From Brasilonema angustatum HA4187-MV1 (GTDB taxonomy: Bacteria; Cyanobacteriota; Cyanobacteriia; Cyanobacteriales; Nostocaceae), in the NCBI GenBank assembly GCA_019359695.1, contig JAHHGV010000007.1, positions 1 to 64,000 on the forward strand: 64,000 nucleotides of DNA, read 5' to 3'. Within the stretch, counting starts at the first letter, position 1. Each line of letters starts with the position of its first letter. The notes under the pieces are model-generated. The model saw only the letters and a list, made by a program, of their open reading frames with translations. It was not told where the DNA came from and did no database searches. Shown one piece after another: positions 1 through 9,109 of the stretch. The translations under genes were made by a program, and so were the position numbers.

Positions 1-61
1 AAATTTTTCTAGCCCGTTCCTGACACCGCCCATTAGAGCGAAGCGTCATCCGGTTCGCCAC

Positions 62-2455
62 TTGGGACGAGTAGTCGAGGTTTTGGGATTGAGATATTTA
101 TCCTCTTTTTTTGGCGAAGGTATTGTTATTGGAAGGGAAATATTTGTCAACGGTTTGGTAGAAGCAGTTAAAAAACAGCCCTTAGTAGGAGTCATTGGTC
201 CTTCGGGTACTGGAAAATCTTCTGTTGTGTATGCTGGGCTGATTCCCCAACTGCGTATGACAGAAAACTGGGTGATTGAATCATTTCGTCCTGGGAATCA
301 ACCATTTTATCAGCTAGCATCTGCGTTAGTTCGTCAATTAGTGCCAGGAGTTGATGAAATTCAACAATTGCGCTCAGCAGCTGGACTAGATAAAAATATA
401 CAGCAGGGTTTAGTTACTTTGGAGCAGATAATGTCTCGCATTATGGAACGTAATCCGGGTAAACGTCTGCTGCTGTTTGTCGATCAATTTGAAGAACTCT
501 ACACCCTTTGTCAGAAGGAAGAACAAGAACGCTTTGCTGATTTGATGCTCCAAGCTATCCATCAGGAAAATTTAACATTAGTTTTCACATTACGGGCTGA
601 CTTCTACGGCTTTGTCCTTGGTTATCGTCCTTTACGAGATGCATTGCAGCAGTTTACACCGCAACTGTTAAGTGCAATGAATCGAGAGGAACTACTTCGA
701 GCAATTGAACAACCAGCCCAGAAGATAGAAGTCCAATTAGAAGCACAATTGGCGCAACGAATTTTAGATGATGTTGGCAATGAACCGGGGAATCTCCCAT
801 TGCTAGAATTTGCCATGACTCGACTTTGGTCTTTACAGCAAAACCGCACACTCACTCATCAAGCATACCAAGAGATAGGTGGTGTGAAAAAAGCGCTAGC
901 AAATCATGCTGAGGAAGTTTACCAAAAATTGAGTGAAACAAAGCAAAAAGCTGCACAGCGCATCTTTGTGCAATTGGTGCGCCCAGGGGAAGGAACTGAG
1001 GATACTCGTCGCATCGCCACCCGCAAAGAAGTAGGAAATGAGAATTGGGGATTGGTGAGTGATTTAGCAGGATACACAGCCCGTTTGGTTGTCACCGGAC
1101 ATGATGAGAAATCTGGGGAAGATACAGTGGAAGTTGTCCATGAAGCCCTAATCCGCGAATGGCAAACGCTGCGCGAGTGGATGAAAAAAGACCGTTTGTT
1201 TCGAGCTTGGCAAGAGCGGTTAAGGGATATTATACATCAATGGGAAGAGACAAAACGAGATCAAGGAGTATTGTTGCGTGGTGTGCCGCTGTCAGAAGCA
1301 GAAGAAAAATTAAACACACGGAGCGAAGAGCTAAGTTCATCAGAGCAAGATTTTATCCAACTAAGTATTGAACAACGCGATCGCCAGCTTCGAGAAGAGA
1401 AAGCCCGTAGGCGAAGGGGAATTGCTAGTGTTTCAGGGGCAGTATTGATGATTATGACGACATTGGGACTGACAGCTTGGTATCAGTCGAAACAAGCAGA
1501 ACTCAATTTTGCTATAGCTAAACACTACTCACAAGCGTTTATTTTTATGGCTGAGTACGGGAACAAGAAAGGAGCACTAAACGAGTTCACCCAAGCGTTG
1601 CGCCTAAATCCTAACAATGCTAATCTCTACTACAACCGAGGGTTTGTCTATATTAAGTTGGGAAACAACAAAGGCGCAATAGAAGATTACACCCAAGCCC
1701 TGCGTCTTAATCCTAAGTATACTAAGGCCTACAACAACCGAGGGTTTGTCTATATTAAGTTGGGAAACAACAAAGGCGCAATAGAAGATTACACCCAAGC
1801 CCTGCGCCTAGAGCCTAACTATGCTGATGCCTACTACAACCGAGGGCTTGTCCGTACAAACTTGGGAGACAACAAAGGCGCAATAGAAGATTACAACCAA
1901 GCGTTGCGTCTAAATCCTAACGATGCTAAAGCCTACTACAACCGAGGGCTTGTCCGTACAAACTTGGGGAACAAAAAAGGGGCAATAGACGATTACAACC
2001 AAGCCCTGCGCCTTAATCCTAACGATGCTAAAGCCTACTACAACCGAGGGTATGTCCGTAGTGATTTGGGAGACAAAAAAGGCGCATTAGACGATTACAA
2101 CCAAGCCCTGCGCCTTAATCCTAAATATACTGATATCTACTACAACCGAGGGCTTATCCGTGGTGACTTGGGAGACAAAAAAGGGGCAATAGAAGATTAC
2201 AACCAAGCCCTGCGCCTAGATCCTAAGTATGCTAACGCCTACTACAACCGAGCGCTTGTCCGTAGTGACTTGGGAGACAACAAAGGTGCATTAGACGATT
2301 ACAACCAAGCCCTGCGCCTTAATCCTAACGATCCTGACGCCTACAACAACCGAGCGCTTGTCCGTAGAGATTTGGGAGACAACAAAGGGGCATTAGACGA
2401 TTACAACCAAGCCCTGCGCCTAAGGGACGAGGGCGCGAAGAACCAAAAAAATTAA
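62..2455 (+). CDS. STAND-type NTPase with C-terminal TPR array (left part possibly outside the window)
   Basis: P-loop signalling ATPase of the nSTAND1 type. It shows a Walker A (GPSGTGKSS, about aa 46-54) and a Walker B followed by DQFEELYTL (about aa 140-148). A hydrophobic segment near aa 454-476 probably anchors it in a membrane. Eight 34-residue TPRs preceded by a partial one fill aa 495-791. Such proteins are thought to be signal-triggered oligomerising switches, with the TPRs as sensor or docking part. The listed start is a TTG. The same frame is open to the window edge from base 2, and paralogs in this window carry a CHAT protease domain ahead of this ATPase, so the true start and a CHAT domain could lie upstream. 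The first 20 residues match the family poorly. No stop or frameshift is seen inside. Confidence 0.8.
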   Translation: MGRVVEVLGLRYLSSFFGEGIVIGREIFVNGLVEAVKKQPLVGVIGPSGTGKSSVVYAGLIPQLRMTENWVIESFRPGNQPFYQLASALVRQLVPGVDEIQQLRSAAGLDKNIQQGLVTLEQIMSRIMERNPGKRLLLFVDQFEELYTLCQKEEQERFADLMLQAIHQENLTLVFTLRADFYGFVLGYRPLRDALQQFTPQLLSAMNREELLRAIEQPAQKIEVQLEAQLAQRILDDVGNEPGNLPLLEFAMTRLWSLQQNRTLTHQAYQEIGGVKKALANHAEEVYQKLSETKQKAAQRIFVQLVRPGEGTEDTRRIATRKEVGNENWGLVSDLAGYTARLVVTGHDEKSGEDTVEVVHEALIREWQTLREWMKKDRLFRAWQERLRDIIHQWEETKRDQGVLLRGVPLSEAEEKLNTRSEELSSSEQDFIQLSIEQRDRQLREEKARRRRGIASVSGAVLMIMTTLGLTAWYQSKQAELNFAIAKHYSQAFIFMAEYGNKKGALNEFTQALRLNPNNANLYYNRGFVYIKLGNNKGAIEDYTQALRLNPKYTKAYNNRGFVYIKLGNNKGAIEDYTQALRLEPNYADAYYNRGLVRTNLGDNKGAIEDYNQALRLNPNDAKAYYNRGLVRTNLGNKKGAIDDYNQALRLNPNDAKAYYNRGYVRSDLGDKKGALDDYNQALRLNPKYTDIYYNRGLIRGDLGDKKGAIEDYNQALRLDPKYANAYYNRALVRSDLGDNKGALDDYNQALRLNPNDPDAYNNRALVRRDLGDNKGALDDYNQALRLRDEGAKNQKN
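1619..2434 (+). repeat. Eight tandem 102-bp repeats encoding TPRs
   Basis: Eight consecutive 102-bp units encode 34-residue TPRs with the pattern NRGxVxxxLGxxKGAxxDYxQALRLxP. Neighbouring units are almost identical at DNA level; units 2 and 3 share long exact runs. This suggests recent expansion or gene conversion and makes copy number likely to vary between strains. Confidence 0.9.
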
Positions 2456-2699
2456 TTTTATTATGGCTTATCCTAATTATGGCAACAATTTTAAACTTAG
2501 TTATTAGGGCGCGTAATTTAACTGGGCAAGCTTTTTCTTCATTACAATCAAGAAAAATATGTTTCTTTCATATGTTGCTAGTGACGATTGCCCAAAGGGC
2601 TTCATCCTTAAGAAAGAGGACTAATTCTTTCCAATAGAAGTAGCACAGTTATAGAATTAGGTACTTAATTGAAATTAAAAATTATGAAATGGAAAAAAG
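2456..2699. other. Intergenic region without recognised gene
   Basis: AT-rich sequence between the STAND-TPR gene and a small membrane protein gene. I see no convincing ORF or strong hairpin followed by a T-run. Confidence 0.4.
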
Positions 2700-2882
2700 A
2701 TGAATAAGACATTGATATCAATTCTAATGTTTGGATTCTTACTGTTGTTTATCATTTCTCCCTTTGCTGGTCTTGCAAGCTTGATGATCCTGTTGTTATT
2801 CACAGCTTTTTTCTCTTTAGCATCGAACATATTCCAAGCAATTATCGGTAGCAGTGATACCAACTCTAATTCCTCAGGTTAA
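2700..2882 (+). CDS. Small hydrophobic membrane protein (60 aa), unknown
   Basis: The 60-residue product starts MNKTLIS and consists almost entirely of one or two hydrophobic segments (about aa 5-23 and 26-50), then a short polar tail rich in Ser and Asn. It starts with ATG after an A/G-rich stretch that could act as a weak ribosome site. No family is recognised. It stands alone between repeats, so a chance ORF is possible, but its composition is that of a genuine small membrane protein. Confidence 0.4.
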   Translation: MNKTLISILMFGFLLLFIISPFAGLASLMILLLFTAFFSLASNIFQAIIGSSDTNSNSSG

Positions 2883-2904
2883 TGGGAGCATCCCAATTTT
2901 GCAC

Positions 2905-3025
2905 AGACACCTGGCGAATAGAATTCGCGGCTACACAGGCAAAGTCCGCCTGCGCGGACTAATTACAGCCTGCCTCCGCAGGCTTTGTTTGTATAGCCCC
3001 AGACTTCCAGTCTGTTAGCGAAGCG
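2905..3025. repeat. Dispersed hairpin repeat cluster
   Basis: Successive short inverted repeats (for example AGTCCGCCTGCGCGGACT and AGCCTGCCTCCGCAGGCT) are flanked by GCGGCTACACAGGC and a related GTATAGCCCC. This is the style of dispersed palindromic repeat common in filamentous cyanobacteria. Non-coding. Confidence 0.6.
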
Positions 3026-3160
3026 GCACGAAGTGCGGGCATTTTGCACATTTGGGATGTTCCCGTTTGTATTTGGGTGCAATACACGCTCAAATTAAAT
3101 AGGTTGGGCATTGTAGTGCCCAACCTACACAATATGTGTATTTCAGTAGTCCATAGGTTT

Positions 3161-3330
3161 ACTCAGATCTTGCACCTCCGGCTGATACGCCTTGAACTGA
3201 AGTTCAAGGCTAATAACCCAAGTCCGTTAAAACGGACTGAAAAACTTACCCAGTCCGTTTTAACGGACTTGGACTTTGAGCCAATAAATTTATTTCTTGG
3301 CGGACGAAAAGTATGGTGCAAGATCTGAGT
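3161..3330. repeat. MITE-like element, copy 1 (170 bp)
   Basis: The ends are a perfect 16-bp inverted repeat, ACTCAGATCTTGCACC and its complement. Inside lies a long near-palindrome around AAGTCCGTTAAAACGGACT. A second copy in the other orientation lies at 42831-42993. No ORF of its own is credible. Confidence 0.8.
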
Positions 3331-3351
3331 TTACCTGTTTCTCCGTCATCA

Positions 3352-3535
3352 GCAGGACTTACGCAACAAGGGAGAATGTCATTGCGAACGGAACGTAGTG
3401 GAGTGTAGATGCGAAGCGGCTTCCCGATAGCCGTAAGGCGTGGCGTCAGCCATAGGGTAGCAATCTCGACCTTGAGGAGATTGCTTCGCTGTCGCTCGCA
3501 ATGACGGAATTACGTTGAAATGCGTAAGTCCTGAT
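3352..3535. repeat. MITE-like element with AGGACTTACGCA termini
   Basis: Terminal inverted repeats AGGACTTACGCA (near 3354) and TGCGTAAGTCCT (3521-3532) enclose a second inverted pair, GTCATTGCG and CGCAATGAC. Related internal sequence occurs near 14595 and 37400. Non-coding. Confidence 0.7.
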
Positions 3536-3552
3536 CACAAAGGAAAAGCTGT

Positions 3553-4458
3553 TCAAACAGATGACTCAAGTAAAGGTAAAAATTTCCTAATTAGCCCAAT
3601 CGTGACAGCAGGAAGTTCCAATTGGGGGGTTAAGCCTACATCCTCTAAGTTATAAAAGATGCGGACTGCCTGAGGGTTCATGTCTGCAAGTCGGCGACCG
3701 ACTTCTGGTCCTGTAAATTCTGACTTTTGCCCCCAAATCATAGCAGTAGGAATGGTCAATTGAGTTATATATTGAGATAAATCAAAAGATAAATCACCAC
3801 GTACGAAAGCAAGAGCAGCATACTCTCCATTAAACTGTTGAGCAGATTGCAAATATGCTTCGACAATTTCAGGATAAACTCGTTCTGGACGAGCAAATTG
3901 ACGTTCTTCCAAAAAGCTGCGAATGCCAAAACTGCTAGAAACCCCAGTCATGTAAAGCAATCGATCTACAACTGGGATGTTGACAATTTGAGCAGATAAA
4001 CTCTTGCTGTAATCTTGTCCAAATTCAGCCAAACCTGCTGGTGTGGTCAAAATTAAAGACTTGAATAAATCGGGGCGAAGAATCGCAGCGCGAATCGTGA
4101 AAGCAGCAGTGAGTGAAGAGGCGATCGCACTAATCGGACCATTGCAAGTCCTTTCTATGAACTCAATAATAGTTTGAATGTAGTCATTAACACTATAACT
4201 TCGAGCCGGATGGTCAGAGCGTCCCCACCCAATCAAATCCGGCGCGACGATTCGATAATCCGCAGCAAAAGCTGGATAAACTTTAGACCACTCGTAAGCA
4301 GAAGAACCACCACCAAACGCGTGTAGGAAAACTAATGTTTTCTCGCTTGATTGCTCAACATTTGTGTCAGACCACGGTTTCCCAATAGCAGTATAGTACA
4401 CTATTCTTCCTAGCGTGGTCATCACATATTTTTCACCAAACCCAGGGGGTAAAAACAT
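3553..4458 (-). CDS. Alpha/beta-hydrolase-fold protein, possibly catalytically altered
   Basis: The 301-residue protein has the alpha/beta hydrolase fold: an oxyanion-type FLHAFGGGS near aa 45, DLIGWGRSDHP near aa 90, and a nucleophile elbow AIASSLTAA in which the usual GxSxG is A-S-S-L-T. At the C-terminus, where relatives carry Gly-His before P-Q-L-E-x-P, this protein reads VGLTPQLELP, so the expected catalytic His appears to be Leu. It may be a non-hydrolytic member or use another base. No signal peptide. An ATG start with AGG about 10 bases ahead is plausible. It is co-directional with acsF about 290 bp away but separated by a repeat, so co-transcription is uncertain. Confidence 0.8.
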   Translation of the reverse strand: MFLPPGFGEKYVMTTLGRIVYYTAIGKPWSDTNVEQSSEKTLVFLHAFGGGSSAYEWSKVYPAFAADYRIVAPDLIGWGRSDHPARSYSVNDYIQTIIEFIERTCNGPISAIASSLTAAFTIRAAILRPDLFKSLILTTPAGLAEFGQDYSKSLSAQIVNIPVVDRLLYMTGVSSSFGIRSFLEERQFARPERVYPEIVEAYLQSAQQFNGEYAALAFVRGDLSFDLSQYITQLTIPTAMIWGQKSEFTGPEVGRRLADMNPQAVRIFYNLEDVGLTPQLELPAVTIGLIRKFLPLLESSV

Positions 4459-4538
4459 AGAAATACCTAGTGTGCTGCATTATCATTTCCATCGTGCAGA
4501 CAGCAGCTAGGAAAAGACATCATTCTAAAGTTGAATCT

Positions 4539-4655
4539 ATAGCAGGGAACAGGGAACAGGGAACAGGGAACAGGGAATAGGGAACAGACTTTCAAGTCTC
4601 TTGGTGACCGTGTTTTCTCATTAGTTCGTGTCTTAATCTACCTGGCGACTGCTGT
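4539..4655. repeat. MITE-like repeat with AGGGAAC heptamer array, copy 1
   Basis: Begins TATAGCAGGGAAC, holds a tandem array of the heptamer AGGGAAC, and ends CTACCTGGCGACTGCTGTAC, so its ends are inverted (TATAGCAG / CTGCTGTA). A second copy lies at 53775-53911 and shares the TTAGTTCGTGTC part. Non-coding. Confidence 0.7.
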
Positions 4656-4750
4656 ACAAAGCGAATGGTGCAGCAAACAAGTGAATGATTTACACTCAGT
4701 CCTTAAGGACGAGTGTAGGCGAATGGCAAATCTTTATGTTTCCGGAAAGT

Positions 4751-5827
4751 TCAGCAAACTGCTTGGCGAGATACTTCAGCATCAATAGGCTTGATAAAGT
4801 AAAGCCGTAACAAATGCCCGATGATTGAAAGTATCAAGGGTAACTTTTGAAAGAATTTGACAATCTTTGGACTATTGCTGTTGTTAATCTCTGTAAGCTT
4901 GAGATTAATATCAGAACACTCTTCCAGCCGCCGGAAAAACTCTGGGTGTTCTGTATTTAATATCACAGGAAATGCCCGTGCAGCGGTTTCATTCGTCTTT
5001 TCAATCACTTGGATATTGTACTCGTATGCATTGATGCCAATAGAGTGATAAAATGACGCCCTCTCCAGCACTGTTAAAGTATGAGTCGCGAACACAGACA
5101 GCAGGAAAAACCGTACCCACAAACGGGCTTTCCAGTTGTTCCAGAGTTGGGGTTGCGATCGCAACAGCGCTTTAAAGAAATCTCCATGTCGATTCTCATC
5201 TTGACACCAACTCTCGAAATAGCCAAACAAGGGATAGAATTTCAACTCTGGATGTTTCTCTAGGTGACGGAACATAATGATGTAGCGCCAGTAGCCAATT
5301 TTCTCAGACAGGTAAACTGCGTAGATAATCCACTCTGGTGGGAAAAAGGTGTAGGTACGATTCTTTGTCAGATAGCCCAAATCCAGTGAGAGATTAAAAT
5401 CCCCCATTGCTTTATTGAGAAATCCCGCATGGCGTGCTTCATCCCGCGCCATAAAATTAAAAGCTTCCGCCAAAAGAGGATTTCGCTGTTTGAGTCTGCG
5501 CGATAACTCTTTAAACAGAAGAAACCCAGAAAACTCTGAAGTGCAAGAGCGTTCTAAAAAATCAATAAAAGCACGGCGTGTTTCCCCATCAATCATATCC
5601 CAACTCTGCTGAAACTCAGAATCACGCACGAAGTGATGGCGGTTATAATCAGCCCGCAGTTCATCCACAATAGCTCTCAACTGGGCTTCATCCGCTGAAA
5701 TGTCCAACTGTGCTACAGCGTCAAAGTCAGTCGTGTAAAACCTGGGCGTTAACAATGTTTCCTGCACAGGCGCTTTCACACCTGGCTTTTGCAACTCAGG
5801 CGTAGGAGTTTGAAGAGACTTAGCCAT
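4751..5827 (-). CDS. acsF: Aerobic Mg-protoporphyrin IX monomethyl ester oxidative cyclase (AcsF/ChlA)
   Basis: Diiron oxygenase that forms the isocyclic ring E of chlorophyll from Mg-protoporphyrin IX monomethyl ester. The 358-residue length and the diiron ligand motifs ([20 protein letters not shown] and later [11 protein letters not shown]) are those of AcsF. The start is ATG at 5827. Heme oxygenase and hemN follow on the other strand. In cyanobacteria such as Synechocystis the same trio (chlAII, ho2, hemN2) forms a low-oxygen-induced operon, so this copy is probably the micro-oxic isoenzyme; that assignment is inferred from context. Here the trio is split divergently rather than co-directional. 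Confidence 0.95.
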   Translation of the reverse strand: MAKSLQTPTPELQKPGVKAPVQETLLTPRFYTTDFDAVAQLDISADEAQLRAIVDELRADYNRHHFVRDSEFQQSWDMIDGETRRAFIDFLERSCTSEFSGFLLFKELSRRLKQRNPLLAEAFNFMARDEARHAGFLNKAMGDFNLSLDLGYLTKNRTYTFFPPEWIIYAVYLSEKIGYWRYIIMFRHLEKHPELKFYPLFGYFESWCQDENRHGDFFKALLRSQPQLWNNWKARLWVRFFLLSVFATHTLTVLERASFYHSIGINAYEYNIQVIEKTNETAARAFPVILNTEHPEFFRRLEECSDINLKLTEINNSNSPKIVKFFQKLPLILSIIGHLLRLYFIKPIDAEVSRQAVC

Positions 5828-6461
5828 GAGAATCGTTCAATCAATTTATCTTTTTAAAGCTATATAAGCATAAAATCTTCTTGAAATCTATCAAAAGTAA
5901 AATAATTTAAAAAAATGATTTGTAAATCCGAAAATATAAATAAATATAAACGGTTTCCTAGTTACACAACGATTTGATAGTTTAATGGTTAAAGTAGTCA
6001 TCAATATGGTTTGGAGCAACAAGCGAGCGTGATAGTGTCTCGCTCAGTTCTGCTCTAAACCCAAGATAGCTATCTCTGCCTAACTCTGAGGTTAACTGTG
6101 AACTGCTTTTATAATCAGTGAACAGTGAACAGTAAACAGTGAACAAGGGGTGGACGAGTCCATTTCCTACCTGATAACTGATACGAGTGGTACCAATACG
6201 GTTCGGTTAAGATCCCCCCGCCTGCGGCGACCCCCTTAAAAAGGGGGTAAAAGAGGGTTATAAGCCCCCCTTTTTAAGGGGGGTTGGGGGGATCTTCAAA
6301 ATATTAAAACGTTAACCGAACCGTATTGCGAGTGGTACTTGATAACTGATAACTGATAACTGTTGAAGCCTTACACTGGGAATTCTGCGAAAATCCGAAA
6401 CTTCAATAAATCAAACCCTTGTTTGGGTACGTATTTTATTTGGACGAGAACGATTTTAACG
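5828..6461. promoter_or_regulatory. Divergent intergenic region between acsF and heme oxygenase
   Basis: This 634-bp region must contain promoters for acsF (minus) and ho (plus). It holds short heptamer arrays (CAGTGAA near 6117 and GATAACT near 6340) and one complete MITE at 6194-6328. The AT-rich part next to acsF (5860-5990) is the more likely regulatory part. I could not identify a regulator binding site with confidence. Confidence 0.4.
6194..6328. mobile_element. 135-bp MITE with 17-bp TIRs and 10-bp target duplication, copy 1
   Basis: Ends are perfect inverted repeats CAATACGGTTCGGTTAA / TTAACCGAACCGTATTG. The flanks CGAGTGGTAC at 6184-6193 and 6329-6338 are an exact 10-bp direct repeat, read as a target-site duplication. 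The interior is a G/C-run palindrome able to form strong hairpins. A near-identical copy is at 46860-46994. No coding capacity, so it needs a transposase supplied elsewhere. Confidence 0.85.
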
Positions 6462-7175
6462 ATGAGTAGCAATCTAGCCCAAAAACTTCGCTGCGGAACA
6501 CAACAGGCTCATGCAGCAATTGAAAATGTGGGATTTATGAAATGTTTTGTTAAAGGAGTTGTCAATAGAGACTGCTTTGCAAAATTTTTAGGTAACTTGT
6601 ATTACATCTACAGCGAACTAGAAGCAGCATTAGAGCACTACAAAGACCATTCTTTGATCAGTGCTGTGTACTTTAAAGAACTCAATCGCAAAGCTCATTT
6701 GGAAAAAGACTTAGAATTTTACTATGGGCAAGACTGGAGAGGGAAAATCGCACCTTCAAAAGCTGCTCAAACTTACATAAGCCGCATTCATGAACTTTCT
6801 GCCAAAGAACCTGCGTTATTAATAGGTCATGCCTATACTCGCTACATGGGTGACTTGTCTGGTGGTCAAATGTTGCAAAAGGTTGCTCAGTCAGTCTTGA
6901 AGCTTTCCGGATATGAAGGCACATCTTTCTACAATTTTGACCAAATTCCAGACAAGAAAGCATTTAAGGACAAATATCGTCAAACGTTAGATGAACTGCC
7001 AATAGATGACGCAACCGCCGACCGGATTGTTGCAGAAGCAAACAACGCATTTCACCTGAATATGCAAATGGTTCAGGAGTTAGAACAAACCCTGATCAAA
7101 GCAATTGGTCAAGTCATGTTCAATACCCTGATTAATAGCAATAACACTGATAGCACCGAACTCAGTACAGCTTAG
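6462..7175 (+). CDS. ho2: Heme oxygenase (biliverdin-producing)
   Basis: Opens heme to biliverdin IX-alpha, CO and iron, feeding phycobilin synthesis, with ferredoxin as the usual electron donor in cyanobacteria. The proximal heme ligand is His17 in QQAHAAIE. The distal-helix signature YMGDLSGGQ sits near aa 128-136. The open frame reaches back to a TTG at 6363, but the ATG at 6462 gives MSSNLAQKLR, the usual N-terminus and length (237 aa), and the extra 33 residues resemble no heme oxygenase. hemN lies 267 bp downstream on the same strand and acsF diverges upstream, so I infer the low-oxygen paralog Ho2. A MITE sits 133 bp upstream of this start and may influence expression. Confidence 0.92.
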   Translation: MSSNLAQKLRCGTQQAHAAIENVGFMKCFVKGVVNRDCFAKFLGNLYYIYSELEAALEHYKDHSLISAVYFKELNRKAHLEKDLEFYYGQDWRGKIAPSKAAQTYISRIHELSAKEPALLIGHAYTRYMGDLSGGQMLQKVAQSVLKLSGYEGTSFYNFDQIPDKKAFKDKYRQTLDELPIDDATADRIVAEANNAFHLNMQMVQELEQTLIKAIGQVMFNTLINSNNTDSTELSTA

Positions 7176-7207
7176 AAATTACACCTCATGCAAAAGTCAA
7201 CAAACTA

Positions 7208-7285
7208 GGGGTGTAAGGGTGTAGGGGTGTAGGGGTATAAGGGTTTGAACATCTACACCCTGGCACTCCTATACCCCTTGCCCAA
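7208..7285. repeat. Heptamer-type short tandem repeat
   Basis: Runs of GGGTGTA/GGGGTGT followed by the complementary ACACCC-type sequence make a degenerate inverted tandem repeat between ho and hemN. This is the STRR-style repeat common in filamentous cyanobacteria. A related array is near 54278. Confidence 0.6.
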
Positions 7286-7442
7286 ACCCTTGATTTCTTG
7301 TTTCCATGCCTAAGTTCTAATATAAATATGAGTGCTTTTATCAAGGTGCATGAATAACGGATTTTATGACGCGTATATAAGATGATTTATCTGTTTGATT
7401 CTGACGGTATTCTATACGCTCATCTTATTGGAAGCTACCTCA

Positions 7443-8825
7443 ATGGTTTATCAAATTCCTGGTGTAAAATTTGATTTCGATATCATCAAAAAGTACGATG
7501 CTCCTGTACCCAGATACACCAGCTATCCACCAGCAACACAATTAATAGAAGCATTCACCCCAAGCGACTTTAAAAGTGCGATCGCCACCTCAAATCAAAG
7601 AAAAACTCCCCTTTCTTTGTATTTTCACATACCCTTTTGCCAAAGTCCTTGTTACTTTTGCGGTTGTAACGTAGTCATTTCAAACAACAAGAATATTGCT
7701 CAACCATACGTGGAGTATCTGGTTCGCGACATCAAGAAAACAGCCAGCTTCATTGACCGAGATAGAGAAGTGGTTCAGATTCACTGGGGTGGCGGAACCC
7801 CTAATTATTTAAGCCTTGAACAAGTAGAATTTTTATGGAAAAATATCAAGAAAAATTTCACCCTGAGCCAGACAGCAGAAATTTCTATTGAGATTAATCC
7901 CCGCTATATCGATAAAAACTACATTTTCTTTTTGAAAGAAATTGGGTTTAACCGCATTAGTTTTGGTATTCAAGATTTTAATCGTCAAGTGCAAGTTGCA
8001 GTGAATCGCGTCCAGCCAGAAGAAATGCTGTTTGATGTGATGAGCGCGATTAAAGAAGCGAAGTTTGACAGTGTGAATGTAGATCTCATATACGGTCTAC
8101 CTTACCAGACTGTCCAGACATTTCAAGAAACGGTTAAAAAAACAATTGAATTAAACCCAGACAGGATTGCTGTTTTTAACTTTGCTTATGTCCCTTGGCT
8201 GAAAACAGTGCAAAAAAACATACCAGTAGAAGCACTACCGCCAGCACAGGAAAAGTTAGAAATTTTGAAGACGACAGTTGAGGAGTTGACGAATCATCAA
8301 TATTTATTTATTGGCATGGATCATTTTGCCAAATCTAATGATGAATTAGCAATCGCTCAAGGCGATCGCACTCTCAAACGCAACTTCCAAGGCTACACAA
8401 CTCAAGCACAAGCAGAACTCTTTGGTTTTGGTGCCACATCCATCAGTATGCTAGAAGATACCTACGCCCAAAATCACAAGCAATTAAAGGATTACTATCA
8501 GGCAATTGACACAGATATTCTACCTATTAGTAAAGGTATCAAACTTACTTGGGATGATATTCTCAGACGCGATGTGATCATGAGCATCATGTGTCATTTT
8601 CAACTGTATAAGCAAGATATTGAAGACAAGTACCATATCGTTTTTGACGATTATTTCTCTGAGGAATTAGAAGTGTTGAAGAGTTTAGAAGCAGATGGAT
8701 TGGTTAGGCTATCAAAAAACCACATTAGTGTCACAGAAATCGGTAGACTACTCATACGAAACATTGCTGTCATCTTTGATATGCACACAATCAAACAAGA
8801 GAAAAAGTTCTCTCGTGCAATTTAA
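7443..8825 (+). CDS. hemN: Oxygen-independent coproporphyrinogen III dehydrogenase (HemN)
   Basis: Radical-SAM enzyme that oxidatively decarboxylates coproporphyrinogen III to protoporphyrinogen IX without oxygen. The CX3CX2C cluster motif with the extra HemN cysteine is seen as CQSPCYFCGC (Cys66, 70, 73, 75), followed by HWGGGTPNYL and the C-terminal HemN domain (about aa 360-450). I prefer the ATG at 7443 (MVYQIPGVKFDF, 460 aa), with GGAAG about 12 bases upstream, over a TTG at 7395. It follows ho co-directionally, and the pair probably forms one low-oxygen transcription unit. Fragments closely matching its last codons recur at 12459-12662. Confidence 0.94.
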   Translation: MVYQIPGVKFDFDIIKKYDAPVPRYTSYPPATQLIEAFTPSDFKSAIATSNQRKTPLSLYFHIPFCQSPCYFCGCNVVISNNKNIAQPYVEYLVRDIKKTASFIDRDREVVQIHWGGGTPNYLSLEQVEFLWKNIKKNFTLSQTAEISIEINPRYIDKNYIFFLKEIGFNRISFGIQDFNRQVQVAVNRVQPEEMLFDVMSAIKEAKFDSVNVDLIYGLPYQTVQTFQETVKKTIELNPDRIAVFNFAYVPWLKTVQKNIPVEALPPAQEKLEILKTTVEELTNHQYLFIGMDHFAKSNDELAIAQGDRTLKRNFQGYTTQAQAELFGFGATSISMLEDTYAQNHKQLKDYYQAIDTDILPISKGIKLTWDDILRRDVIMSIMCHFQLYKQDIEDKYHIVFDDYFSEELEVLKSLEADGLVRLSKNHISVTEIGRLLIRNIAVIFDMHTIKQEKKFSRAI

Positions 8826-8832
8826 AGACTTA

Positions 8833-8977
8833 TATAGCAATCCGTGCAGGAGTTGTGAAATTACTCGTTGAGGTAGGGAACGCTTAACAGGGAACAGGGA
8901 AGAAGAATGTACAAATGTACTTTGTTTTTAAGCGCAGAGCGCAGGCACTTTCACACAAATGAAATAGGACTGCTATA
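8833..8977. repeat. MITE-like repeat with TATAGCA termini, copy 1
   Basis: Begins TATAGCAATCCGTGCAGG and ends AAATAGGACTGCTATA, giving imperfect inverted ends. A shorter second copy, 60975-61096, shares the left and right thirds. Non-coding, directly after hemN. Confidence 0.75.
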
Positions 8978-9109
8978 GGCGCTTGCCCTTTAACCGAAAA
9001 GTATTGAGACCTCTTGCAGAAGTCGGAAACTCTTAACTTTTAACAAAATCTTGTAACATTTCACTTTTGCCAGAGGTTTAATGTCTAAAATTACGAGATT
9101 CTTTGATTT

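Noticed and set aside
3044-3328. 94-codon plus-strand frame
   Set aside because: Spans a MITE-like element whose second copy at 42831-42993 has no matching frame.
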